Shown here: positions 57,730-64,000 of the stretch, piece after piece
Numbering within the stretch: the first letter of the stretch is position 1
Layout: the number at the start of each line of letters is the position of its first letter
IMG/VR virus record: IMGVR_UViG_3300025669_001026
Coordinates: 1-64,000 of that record
Reading direction: 5' to 3' (one strand)
DNA length: 64,000 bases
From: a virus
Notes under the pieces: generated by a model
Seen by the model: the letters and a program-made list of their open reading frames with translations, nothing else
The model's database searches: none
Told to the model about the DNA's origin: nothing
Translations under genes and position numbers: made by a program

Positions 57730-58251
57730 TCATCCCTTTGTGGCCACGTGGTCTATGAGGTTATTAACGTCTTTACGGAACTTGATAACATCCTTGAATG
57801 TTAAGGGGGCCACCTTAGCCTCAATATCGAAGCCCTCCAAATAAACATATAACGAATCTGTCAAATCCCCTAACTCTACAGGATCACCTTCGTAACGCAT
57901 AAGGCCATCATTGTAGGCTCTTGCATAAGTGGTTTTCTCTATATCAGCCAGTTCCCTTTCATGCATAGCTACTTTACCTTCCTGCCTTATTCTTTCGATA
58001 CGAATATCATGTAAAGCCGAATCTAACGCGTACAGCCCAGCTGTGACTGCTATCATTAATGCTGAGGAGCTATAAGGGTCTGTTAGTACCTGCTTCATAG
58101 CCGTCACCCTTCCGGGTGGCTTTCCGTACATCTCGGCCATCTGTTTTACAGTACCCAGGCCATCGATAGCACTCTGGGCTGCTTTGTGTAGGATCTTATA
58201 ATCCTCCTTCATGGCTGCCTTCTGTGCTTCATTTCTTCTACCTCTACCCAT
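57730..58251 (-). CDS. Hypothetical protein (173 aa)
   Basis: Basic N-terminus MGRGRRNEAQKAAMKEDYK; a segment IDGLGTVKQMAEMYGKPPGRVTAMKQVL reads like a helix-turn-helix (MAEMYGKPPGRVTAM); long helix with DIRIERIRQEGKVAMHEREL. Possible DNA-binding regulator or small-terminase-like protein; weak. AGGAGAATGAT site. Confidence 0.5.
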   Translation of the reverse strand: MGRGRRNEAQKAAMKEDYKILHKAAQSAIDGLGTVKQMAEMYGKPPGRVTAMKQVLTDPYSSSALMIAVTAGLYALDSALHDIRIERIRQEGKVAMHERELADIEKTTYARAYNDGLMRYEGDPVELGDLTDSLYVYLEGFDIEAKVAPLTFKDVIKFRKDVNNLIDHVATKG

Positions 58252-58266
58252 ATCATTCTCCTTTAG

Positions 58267-58614
58267 TTAATCCTGGTCTAATATTACACCCCTCATTTTA
58301 TGTGACCACATTATACCGTCACATTCCGCACATATAGTGCACCTATATACTGAACGTTTCAGGGATGCTATTATCGAGGGGGGTCTAAAGCCCTCATAAA
58401 CAGCGCCGCAGTAACCGCACTCATGTAGACATGTGCTGGGATCCTCAGCGCCATTCTTCTTGCTTATAAAGATCCTGACGTTCCAACGTGAAACAGGGGG
58501 GCGTTTTCCAAAGGATACTCCCCTCCCATCCATCATCTTCCAGTCATCGTCCAACTGTACAGCTAACACGGCCAGCCTGGCAGCATCCCCTATTAAGTAT
58601 TTCTTCTTCTGCAC
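58267..58614 (-). CDS. Zinc-binding protein (115 aa)
   Basis: LHECGYCGAVYEG...YRCTICAECDG provides two Cys pairs (CGYC, CTICAEC) in a zinc-ribbon arrangement at the C-terminal half; N-terminal half helical. AGGAGG upstream. The repeated UUCG hairpin lies directly before it. Confidence 0.55.
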   Translation of the reverse strand: MQKKKYLIGDAARLAVLAVQLDDDWKMMDGRGVSFGKRPPVSRWNVRIFISKKNGAEDPSTCLHECGYCGAVYEGFRPPSIIASLKRSVYRCTICAECDGIMWSHKMRGVILDQD

Positions 58615-58633
58615 ACCGGCCTCCTTTAGCTAG

Positions 58634-58662
58634 TAAGCCGGCCCCGAAGGACCGGCTGTTAT
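58634..58662 (-). repeat. Second copy of the UUCG hairpin (29-bp exact repeat)
   Basis: Identical to 57163-57191. Here no T-run follows; the next gene's AGGAGG site comes right after, so it may protect or process RNA, or attenuate, rather than terminate. Confidence 0.8.
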
Positions 58663-58667
58663 ATCAC

Positions 58668-59891
58668 CTACTCAGCAGCTGATGCCTTCAGCTCCTCAGC
58701 CAACTGGATGAGCTCTGTAGCCTTTTTGGTTACAGTGTCTGCCAGTTCCTTATGGGGATTCATACCCATAACAGCAGCAGTGATCTTTGAGCCTTTAGCG
58801 GTCCTCACCATAGAATGTCCGGCTCCTTTACCTCTGCCTCTACTATAAAAACGACTTGCATTCGTTGAACGGCCTTTTTTGAGGAGGACGGTGGCTCCAC
58901 GAACTCCCTCTCCACTCAATGCTGCACGTAATGCCTCGTCACTGGCATGATTAAATACCCTACACTGTTCGCCACTCACACTCCCGACTGTACATCTAGC
59001 TGCATGCGCTGTAATTTGTACAGCCTCTCTATAAGAACAGCCATCGTCATATGCTTTCTGGAAAACAGTATAAAGAGCGTTGAACCTAATTAACGCTACA
59101 GCCTCCGATGCATTTTCCTTAGCTCTTTTTATATTGTGGCTATTACTGGGACGCACGATATCATTATACAAAGCCAACCCATCAGCTGACTTAATATTGT
59201 GCCAACCCGGTACATTTACTGTAGCTGGTAAACCCCATGTTACGAATGTCCAGCCGCCTGTTGTTGTTTTCGAACCAGTAACGCCTTCTAGTGCTTTAAG
59301 GTGAACATTGAAGCCTAGACCCCGAGCGTGCTTAACAAAATCTATAAGCACCTCGTTCTCGATCATGCCGTGTTCCTCAAGGTGGCGCTTATCATGTCCC
59401 GCACAGAAATGAATCATACCCTTACCATAAGGATAGTCAGTCATAAACTGCTTCATGTTAGCAACCTTGGCTATGCCCTCTTTCGTACACAGAGTCTTCA
59501 TATCGGTGTATGTGAAGATCTTGGTTGAAGAGGGGACCTTACCTTTGAGGTCCTGAGCAGATGTGCTGCTATCCTCATTAAGCAGGGTAACGTTCTCTGC
59601 GAGACCCAGGAAGCCCCTCAAAGACGTGAATGTCTTCCCGATGAGCTCATACACAATACATACGATACCCTTCTTGGCCACATGCATACAGGTGCATTCT
59701 GTAGTCACAGATACATCCGAGTTCTTTGTTGTGTATCTTCCAGGTCCACCCGAGTTATCTACATAGAGATCGATGCGCAAGGAGTCTATAAACTCCTTGG
59801 AGATATCATGCTTTGTCGGGGTGTAGTGACTAGTGTTACCAGTGTGGGTTTTCGCGGCGATACTACTTCTCTTGTTTTGTTTTTTACTCAT
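58668..59891 (-). CDS. Hypothetical protein (407 aa)
   Basis: IDLYVDNSGGPGRYTTKNSD near residue 40 and several alternating strand-helix segments (GIVCIVYELIGKTF, KIFTYTDMKTL, MIHFCAGHDKRHLEEHG, VLIDFVKHARGLGFNVHLKAL) suggest a Rossmann or VWA-like fold, but the metal-site serine pattern is not canonical. C-terminal basic region (RFYSRGRGKGAGHSMVRTAKG) may bind nucleic acid. Unrecognised. Weak ribosome site GAGGTAATTAGT. Confidence 0.5.
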   Translation of the reverse strand: MSKKQNKRSSIAAKTHTGNTSHYTPTKHDISKEFIDSLRIDLYVDNSGGPGRYTTKNSDVSVTTECTCMHVAKKGIVCIVYELIGKTFTSLRGFLGLAENVTLLNEDSSTSAQDLKGKVPSSTKIFTYTDMKTLCTKEGIAKVANMKQFMTDYPYGKGMIHFCAGHDKRHLEEHGMIENEVLIDFVKHARGLGFNVHLKALEGVTGSKTTTGGWTFVTWGLPATVNVPGWHNIKSADGLALYNDIVRPSNSHNIKRAKENASEAVALIRFNALYTVFQKAYDDGCSYREAVQITAHAARCTVGSVSGEQCRVFNHASDEALRAALSGEGVRGATVLLKKGRSTNASRFYSRGRGKGAGHSMVRTAKGSKITAAVMGMNPHKELADTVTKKATELIQLAEELKASAAE

Positions 59892-59927
59892 ACTAATTAC
59901 CTCATTATTTCATTGTTGTTTCATTCG

Positions 59928-59955
59928 GATTTAGATCTGATTTAGATCTGATTTC
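59928..59955. repeat. Tandem GATTTAGATCT repeat
   Basis: Two exact 11-mers plus a partial third, about 40 bp upstream of the 58668-59891 start. Could be a regulator site. Confidence 0.5.
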
Positions 59956-60028
59956 TTGTGCCTCCTCCATAAGGCTCTGTTAGTTGTTCATTGTTACTCA
60001 CTCTGAGGTCATACAATAAACATACCAA

Positions 60029-60133
60029 TCAGCGCTCTGCAGCGGCCCTGATATGTGTGGCTTTATGTATACCCTCTCCGTTATGTGCTAAAAATATAGC
60101 TAGTAGAACTTTCGTTCTAGTATATAATGCCAT
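60029..60133 (-). CDS. Possible mini-protein (34 aa)
   Basis: ATG at 60133, ten bases after the HTH gene stop, weak ribosome site. MALYTRTKVLLAIFLAHNGE then GIHKATHIRAAAER: hydrophobic N-terminal half, basic C-terminal half. Otherwise the 59892-60143 stretch holds no gene. Confidence 0.25.
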   Translation of the reverse strand: MALYTRTKVLLAIFLAHNGEGIHKATHIRAAAER

Positions 60134-60143
60134 AATTATGCGT

Positions 60144-60452
60144 TCATTTAACCTGCTTTTTGAGTAGCTCCTGAACCGCAATATTTGCAGTTATATCCCC
60201 AGAGCTCATACTTCTGATAAGACCCTTCCTACCACTCTTGAGTACTCTCACTATGCGTTCCCCAGATGAGGCACTGATTCCGAGCTCTTCAGCTATGTCC
60301 TCAGCTGCTTTACCTTTAAATGCCCCTCTAGGGCTGGGTGCATGGTTGCCCTGCCTTTCCTTGGCATCCCTTGATGCCTTTCGTAGCAGGCTACCGATCT
60401 TGCGGATCGTCTCGGTCCGTCTTATTGTAACTCCTGACAATGTTTTCGTCAT
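60144..60452 (-). CDS. Helix-turn-helix DNA-binding protein (102 aa)
   Basis: Basic N-terminus (RRTETIRKIGSLLRKASRDAK), then KAAEDIAEELGISASSGERIVRVLKSG, a ParB/KorB- or sigma-4-like HTH. C-terminal helix. Last product of the Cys-rich array: its Shine-Dalgarno and ATG are inside the conserved 3' end of the 60391-60729 gene. A candidate regulator of the array. Confidence 0.65.
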   Translation of the reverse strand: MTKTLSGVTIRRTETIRKIGSLLRKASRDAKERQGNHAPSPRGAFKGKAAEDIAEELGISASSGERIVRVLKSGRKGLIRSMSSGDITANIAVQELLKKQVK

Positions 60453-60729
60453 CTGTTAGCTCCTTTAGTTTAAGTAGGTCTACGTATAAACCGTCACACT
60501 TGTCTTCTATGATCTCTTTTATTAATTGCTCCTTGTTCTTAGCTTTCACTAAGGCATCAGCGGACCATGCGGGGTAGTCTGTAAAACATATAACCGATGT
60601 GCAAGTAGGTGTTATGCCTCCATTATATATGGGACACCCACTACCACAGCCCTTACAGCCCCCATCAGCAAGACAGTGGTATACTGTATCCCTAATCATC
60701 TTAGGTGTTAGTTGTATTTGTTTCTTCAT
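60391..60729 (-). CDS. Cys-rich array protein (112 aa)
   Basis: Array member. N-terminus QIQLTPKMIRDTVYHCLADG matches the INWTPxLIRK...C start of two other members; CKGCGSGCPIYNGG is the family CxGCPxY motif; C-terminal GLYVDLLKLKELTDDE is the shared junction peptide, followed by a unique tail. Start codon lies in the upstream gene's junction. Zinc binding likely; function unknown. Confidence 0.7.
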   Translation of the reverse strand: MKKQIQLTPKMIRDTVYHCLADGGCKGCGSGCPIYNGGITPTCTSVICFTDYPAWSADALVKAKNKEQLIKEIIEDKCDGLYVDLLKLKELTDDENIVRSYNKTDRDDPQDR

Positions 60730-61021
60730 CGCTCAGCTCCTTAACGTGTAGTAGGTCCTGGTATAGAGGATCTATAAGCTGTAGGTGTGTATGACTACCG
60801 TATCCGCATACTCTATGGTTGTTCTTAAACCGAGGGCATGCGACATTCCCCGCGGATAGAGGAGGCTTGCTTAATGCACAGGTATGGCAAATGTGCTCCT
60901 TAGCTTTAATTGATACCTTTTTAAACATATATGACCGCCCTCCTTGTGCTCTTATAAGGTATACCTTATTAGGCTTAACAACCTCAGCAGAGTATTCAAT
61001 TAGTCTTATTGTCTCCTCCAT
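60701..61021 (-). CDS. Cys-rich array protein (106 aa)
   Basis: Array member. N-terminal beta region (IRLIEYSAEVVKPNKVYLIR), CHTCALSKPPLSAGNVACPRF as the Cys core, then a shared linker (HLQLIDPLYQDLLHVKELSD) and unique tail EETNTTNT. Starts in the junction of the 60996-61190 gene. N-terminus differs from other members, so the array mixes different N-terminal modules. Confidence 0.7.
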   Translation of the reverse strand: MEETIRLIEYSAEVVKPNKVYLIRAQGGRSYMFKKVSIKAKEHICHTCALSKPPLSAGNVACPRFKNNHRVCGYGSHTHLQLIDPLYQDLLHVKELSDEETNTTNT

Positions 61022-61190
61022 CGCATATCTCCTTTAATGTTAATAAGTCTCTGTATAGTGGGTCACTGACATAGCGTGGTATGTACGTTTTGCACTTCAA
61101 GGGGCTGTTACCCTTCGTAAAGTCCCATTCACCATCACAAGTACGCATCAGCTTACGGCACCTCTTACAAGTTGATTTAAGGCTGCTCAT
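60996..61190 (-). CDS. Cys-rich array protein, short (64 aa)
   Basis: Array member. CKRCRKLMRTCDGEWDF...CKTYIP core and VSDPLYRDLLTLKEICD junction peptide; lacks the longer N-terminal module. AAGGAG and ATG for the next gene are inside its 3' end. Confidence 0.65.
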   Translation of the reverse strand: MSSLKSTCKRCRKLMRTCDGEWDFTKGNSPLKCKTYIPRYVSDPLYRDLLTLKEICDGGDNKTN

Positions 61191-61482
61191 CGCTTAGCTC
61201 CTTTACTTTAAGTAGATCTGCATATAATGGATCCGAGTACTGCTCTATTGCGTTCCGGAGTATTTCATCCTTATGCTTTATTATAAAGCTTTTCCAAGAG
61301 CCATCAGGCAGTTTGTGTTCATCAACCCTTATGCATTTACACCAGTTGACACACCTATTATCAGGTTCGAACAGAGGGCATTCGCTACACTCTTCACCGG
61401 GTTCTTTGCTGCAAAGTACGCATCTCTCTAAACCTTCTTTAAGGTCTTGTGGGTTTATATATTTACTCTTCAATGGTTCCAT
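61177..61482 (-). CDS. Cys-rich array protein (101 aa)
   Basis: Array member. YINPQDLKEGLERCVLCSKE, ECSECPLFEPDNRCVNWCKC core (eight Cys), C-terminal YSDPLYADLLKVKELSDEQP. Probable zinc-binding. Start lies in the junction of the frameshifted gene upstream. Confidence 0.7.
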   Translation of the reverse strand: MEPLKSKYINPQDLKEGLERCVLCSKEPGEECSECPLFEPDNRCVNWCKCIRVDEHKLPDGSWKSFIIKHKDEILRNAIEQYSDPLYADLLKVKELSDEQP

Positions 61483-61739
61483 TGCTTATCTCCTTTACTT
61501 TAAGCAGGTCCATGTATAATGAATCTACCTCTGCGAAACTACAAGGCACTACTGAACATACTTTTTTTGTGCATAAGAGGGCATCCTGCGCATGTTCCAC
61601 TCATTGAATATTTACCATAGAAGACCACACCTTCTTCCGTGAACTTTACTATGTCCCCCTCCTTTAGTGTATGGCTACCGTGGCACCAACCAGGCTCGTT
61701 GACGCCATCAGGGTCAAATTCATATTCATGCATTGTCAT
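61462..61739 (-). pseudogene. Cys-rich array gene split by an A7 frameshift
   Basis: Frame from ATG 61739 gives 66 aa (MTMHEYEFDPDG...CAGCPLMHKKSMFSSAL) and stops at 61539. If one A is removed from the run at 61563-61569, the frame continues CPLMHKKVCSVVPC...VDSLYMDLLKVKEIS to 61462, restoring the family C-terminus. Either a homopolymer indel, or slippage/+1 frameshifting that regulates the product. The junction for the next gene is intact. Confidence 0.65.
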
Positions 61740-62061
61740 CGCTTAACTCCTTTACTTTAAGCAGGTCCAGGTATACTGGATCCAGGAAAGTCTTCATCAT
61801 ACGCTCCACCCCCTCATCCAAGACCTCCTTCCATTCCTCATCGTCATCCTGGCCCAGCGCAGAGGTGGCCCCTTCCTTTAAATATGAGGATACTCTGACA
61901 TCACAGAGCTCCTCTCTAGTGTAGACAGGGCACCCACCGCATGCTGAAACATCACGCTTCTCGGTAGGGTTTAACCATGTTCCATCCACGTTCTTAAAGT
62001 GACAATGGAACATAACCTTCCTGATTAGTTCAGGTGTCCAATTTATTATCTTCTTTTTCAT
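61726..62061 (-). CDS. Cys-rich array protein (111 aa)
   Basis: Array member. KKKIINWTPELIRKVMFHC start, CGGCPVYTREELCDV core, long acidic linker (LGQDDDEEWKEVLDEG), C-terminal LDPVYLDLLKVKELSDDNA. Closest relative here is the 63639-63950 gene. Confidence 0.7.
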   Translation of the reverse strand: MKKKIINWTPELIRKVMFHCHFKNVDGTWLNPTEKRDVSACGGCPVYTREELCDVRVSSYLKEGATSALGQDDDEEWKEVLDEGVERMMKTFLDPVYLDLLKVKELSDDNA

Positions 62062-62203
62062 TGGTTAGCTCCTTAACCTTTAATAGGTCTGCACATAGTG
62101 GGTCTCCTATCAACATAAGTACTGCCCAGTCGAATACTGCTTCCAGACAACAAAGAATCGAGTCTGAGTTAAAATGCAAATTTATTAGAGTTCCCGATTT
62201 AAC
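62030..62203 (-). pseudogene. Remnant array C-terminus after the Pth2 gene
   Basis: The frame just after the Pth2 TGA stays open for 57 codons and contains IGDPLCADLLKVKELTNEKE, the junction peptide, without Cys core or good start (first ATG 62116, no ribosome site). Its DNA still supplies AAGGAG/ATG for the 62061 gene. Likely the 3' end of an array gene replaced upstream, or a TGA-readthrough extension of Pth2. Confidence 0.5.
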
Positions 62204-62632
62204 TCACCAGAGCAATTTAAGATCGCTAGTAATCGGATCTATTTTATCTGCATAATCTGGTCCAATAGCTAGGCAGGTAGGTGTTAGAACACCATTAAAT
62301 TCAGTTAATCCCGAATCAATAATTAGTGCGACGGTCAGACCAACCTCTTCAGCCTTTCTTTTTATTTCAAAAAGTTCTTCTTCCGAATCTGTACTAACAC
62401 ATATCTTAGTGAACTTGCCTTTAATCCATTCCTGTTCGGCTTCTGATACCGTGAATACATACCCAGGAAATTCGCTTTGACCGTTTTCGTCTTCTAAGGA
62501 TTCACATACTTCTGTTTCTTCCATCTTGTCGAAGAATACTTTTAGAGAAGCGTGTGCACCCTGGGCCACCATCTTACCTTTCCTCATCTTGAGATCCTTC
62601 CTCATTACAATAACTTGTTTTATTTTATTCAT
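62204..62632 (-). CDS. pth2: Peptidyl-tRNA hydrolase 2 (Pth2)
   Basis: 142 aa. KQVIVMRKDLKMRKGKMVAQGAHASLKVF at the N-terminus carries the Pth2 signature K-GK-x-x-AQ-x-AHA; TKICVSTDSEEEL, ALIIDSGLTEF and PTCLAIGPDYADKIDPITSDLKLL complete it. Releases tRNA from stalled peptidyl-tRNA. Pth2 is the archaeal/eukaryotic type, seen in some phages. An insertion (EVCESLEDENGQSEF) is present after the first helix. Coupled by ATGA to the upstream gene; with 12 tRNAs here it may recycle phage or host tRNAs. Confidence 0.93.
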   Translation of the reverse strand: MNKIKQVIVMRKDLKMRKGKMVAQGAHASLKVFFDKMEETEVCESLEDENGQSEFPGYVFTVSEAEQEWIKGKFTKICVSTDSEEELFEIKRKAEEVGLTVALIIDSGLTEFNGVLTPTCLAIGPDYADKIDPITSDLKLLW

Positions 62633-62847
62633 TTTACTTCCTCTATAAATCCGTTTACGATTGCGTGTTCTGGGTTATTATCTGTAACATACCAATTCCC
62701 ATCTAATCCTTCTATATACAGATTATTACCTTCGACTTTAATTTTAACATTATCGTTGCTGTCAATTATATAATCTTCAGTATCTCTTGCTTCTTTATTC
62801 TGCACTGTAACATGCAGACATTTATCTTTGACTACTTTATATTCCAC
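62629..62847 (-). CDS. Hypothetical beta-rich protein (72 aa)
   Basis: GTG start with GGAGG upstream. YKVVKDKCLHVTVQNKEA, DYIIDSNDNVKIKVEGNNLY: an all-beta small domain, acidic C-terminus. Coupled to Pth2. Lacks the array junction peptide. Confidence 0.55.
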   Translation of the reverse strand: MEYKVVKDKCLHVTVQNKEARDTEDYIIDSNDNVKIKVEGNNLYIEGLDGNWYVTDNNPEHAIVNGFIEEVK

Positions 62848-63083
62848 CTTCCGTTACCTCCTCCTGACATTCAAGACATAATATAGGACCATCATAAATC
62901 CATAATCTAGCCCCACATGCTTTACATTTGTCGATGTTATCTTTCCGTGCTTTTATTAATTTGAGAAGTTCTTTTGTGTGATCATTTAAGAACCCAACCG
63001 TCCGGATCTTCTATTAGCTGGAGGTGTATATCTTTGTACTCTCTTATATCCCTCAGTTTCATCGTTATTGGTTGTATCGCCAT
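62837..63083 (-). pseudogene. Array-linked zinc-finger gene with a +1 frameshift
   Basis: ATG at 63083 with junction AAGGAG; first frame gives 33 aa ending DPDGWVLK and TGA at 62982-62984. One base further on, the frame continues NDHTKELLKLIKARKDNIDK then CKACGARLWIYDGPILCLEC, a zinc ribbon with no start codon of its own, to TAA at 62837. The joined product would be a coherent ~82-aa protein. Programmed +1 shift at AAA TGA T, or an indel. Confidence 0.5.
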
Positions 63084-63423
63084 CTTTACTCTCCTTTACA
63101 TGTAATAAGTCTGCGTATAGTGGGTCCACTAGTTCAAGGTAGGTATCATCAGGTGGTTGACCTGCATCGCATAGATACTTAGACGCTGGGTAATGTTTAT
63201 TGTATGCCGGGCAGTGGTATTTAATAGTACCAAAAACTGCTGCGTCCTTCTCCTTAGGGGCATAGTCCGGTATACAACAATATTCACATACTCTGTCGTT
63301 TCCTCTATCTAGCTTGCTCTTACGGCGCACAGTAATAACCGTGCCATCGTAGTATTCTATTCTAAATAGGCGAACACCAAGTTGCTTGATGCTCTTAGTC
63401 ATTGCTGGACTTGGTAGATGCAT
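62986..63423 (-). CDS. Cys-rich array protein (145 aa)
   Basis: Array member. N-terminal KQLGVRLFRIEYYDGTVITV beta module, CEYCCIPDY...YHCPAYNKHYP core with CP-x-Y, then LELVDPLYADLLHVKES. It has a long extra tail (ETEGYKRVQRYTPPANRR) that overlaps the next gene in another frame. Confidence 0.65.
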   Translation of the reverse strand: MHLPSPAMTKSIKQLGVRLFRIEYYDGTVITVRRKSKLDRGNDRVCEYCCIPDYAPKEKDAAVFGTIKYHCPAYNKHYPASKYLCDAGQPPDDTYLELVDPLYADLLHVKESKDGDTTNNDETEGYKRVQRYTPPANRRSGRLGS

Positions 63424-63676
63424 CTGTTAGCTCCTTTAGTTTTAGTAGGTCCTGGTAGAGTGGGTCCACCCTCTTATAGACGTGTTCATAGCATAGTATG
63501 TCTACCATCTTAGTGGCGGCACAGCTTCTTTGCATTTCATCACAGTTTGGAGGGTGTCTAATAAGGTCGCAAGCATCGCAGTCCCCTTCGACATCATGTT
63601 TCAGTTTATAATACATGCCGTCTATTTCATGGAGGGCCTTAGCTTCCTTTTTTGTTGGTCTTCTTACATTCGCCAT
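63395..63676 (-). CDS. Cys-rich array protein (93 aa)
   Basis: Array member. Basic N-terminus (ANVRRPTKKEAKALHE), CDACDLIRHPPNCDEMQRSC core, C-terminal RVDPLYQDLLKLKELTD plus tail. Starts in the junction of the 63639 gene. Confidence 0.7.
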   Translation of the reverse strand: MANVRRPTKKEAKALHEIDGMYYKLKHDVEGDCDACDLIRHPPNCDEMQRSCAATKMVDILCYEHVYKRVDPLYQDLLKLKELTDASTKSSND

Positions 63677-63950
63677 CTGTTAGCTCCTTTGCTTTCAATA
63701 GGTCTACGTATAACCCATCGCATAGCACTTCAATGTTATCCTTTATACACTGCTTTATACTTGCAGCTGTCCTTTTGCCTGTTTTATTGCTGATCCTCAT
63801 GCTACGGAAGTCCAGTCCACCGCAAGGCCACTCCTCCTCAGATTTCAGCTCTTCTGAGTATGATGGGCAACCCTTACACGTAGGCTGGTCTATACAGAAC
63901 GTTATAGACTTTCTAACCAGGTCAGGCGTCCAGTTTATTTTCCTCTTCAT
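63639..63950 (-). CDS. Cys-rich array protein (103 aa)
   Basis: Array member. KRKINWTPDLVRKSITFC start, CKGCPSYSEE core, PCGGLDFRSMRISNKTG, C-terminal CDGLYVDLLKAKELTDG plus basic tail. Best preserved example of the family layout: WTP helix, CxGCPxY, junction peptide. Confidence 0.7.
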   Translation of the reverse strand: MKRKINWTPDLVRKSITFCIDQPTCKGCPSYSEELKSEEEWPCGGLDFRSMRISNKTGKRTAASIKQCIKDNIEVLCDGLYVDLLKAKELTDGECKKTNKKGS

Positions 63951-64000
63951 CGCTTAGCTCCTTTACTTTTAATAGGTCCTGGTATAGCGGGTCTATTTCC
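63922..64000 (-). CDS. Cys-rich array protein, 3' end only
   Basis: Frame enters from beyond the window: EIDPLYQDLLKVKELSDEEE then NKLDA and TGA at 63922-63924. Shows that the array extends further. Confidence 0.65.
   Translation of the reverse strand, partial: EIDPLYQDLLKVKELSDEEENKLDA

Larger units (their letters stand above)
60440..64000 (-). repeat. Tandem cassette array with ~45-bp junction repeat (11 junctions)
   Basis: Before each of the starts 60452, 60729, 61021, 61190, 61482, 61739, 62061, 63083, 63423, 63676 and 63950 lies a conserved segment of the form YTATAY..NGACCTA, TTAAARTAAAGGAGCTAA, GCGATG. It encodes the C-terminal LYxDLLKVKELSDE of one gene while AAGGAG and ATG serve the next. 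Spacing AAGGAG to ATG is constant. The array continues past the window end. Confidence 0.85.

Overview
The window looks like part of the genome of a large, probably jumbo, tailed double-stranded DNA bacteriophage. It holds a head-morphogenesis module (portal, prohead-protease-like protein with an intein, acidic scaffold, decoration protein, HK97-like major capsid protein) in a nearly gapless leftward operon. It also holds a phage-encoded multisubunit RNA polymerase, twelve tRNAs, homing endonucleases and many very small, often Cys-rich, overlapping genes. The host is bacterial (strong Shine-Dalgarno sites, sigma70-like promoters, tRNAs with encoded CCA) but cannot be named from the sequence.

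Layout, mostly minus strand. 1-6545: a second copy of the decoration protein (cut by the window edge), then a surface-sugar or modification cassette (DUF115-like protein, two glycosyltransferases, cupin, SAM methyltransferase). 6611-12375: accessory/tRNA region with 12 tRNAs, tiny zinc-ribbon proteins, a papain-like protease, a small protein that copies part of the major capsid protein, and an HNH endonuclease. 12489-43956: virion operon, read right to left: Gly-rich tagged proteins, dNMP kinase, portal, tagged membrane-like proteins, RNA polymerase, unknown virion proteins, protease, scaffold, decoration protein, capsid protein, terminator. 44062-48627: the only rightward operon (PGDYG, DUF4406 and small proteins), broken by an HNH endonuclease insertion, ending at convergent terminators. 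48828-57086: a second leftward block of tagged virion-like proteins plus a methyltransferase. 57194-60452: unknown proteins and an HTH protein. 60391-64000: a tandem array of small Cys-rich paralogues containing a peptidyl-tRNA hydrolase 2 gene, continuing past the window.

The most unusual items are these. (1) The RNA polymerase has the whole beta subunit fused to the first half of beta', with the second half of beta' as a separate gene. Three inteins interrupt it, each at a catalytic-centre motif, and a fourth intein sits in the prohead protease. (2) In the Cys-rich array, a conserved ~45-bp junction encodes at once the C-terminal peptide of one gene (LYxDLLKVKELSD) and the Shine-Dalgarno and start codon of the next, so genes behave like stackable cassettes. 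(3) A perfect 16-bp palindrome, GTCTAACGCGTTAGAC, occurs four times. (4) Many putative virion proteins share an N-terminal GYxxGYLxKEA-type tag that looks like a capsid-targeting and protease-cleavage signal.

All assignments come from reading motifs by eye; no database search was run. Start codons were moved from the longest open frame where a Shine-Dalgarno or an overlap with the upstream stop argued for it.
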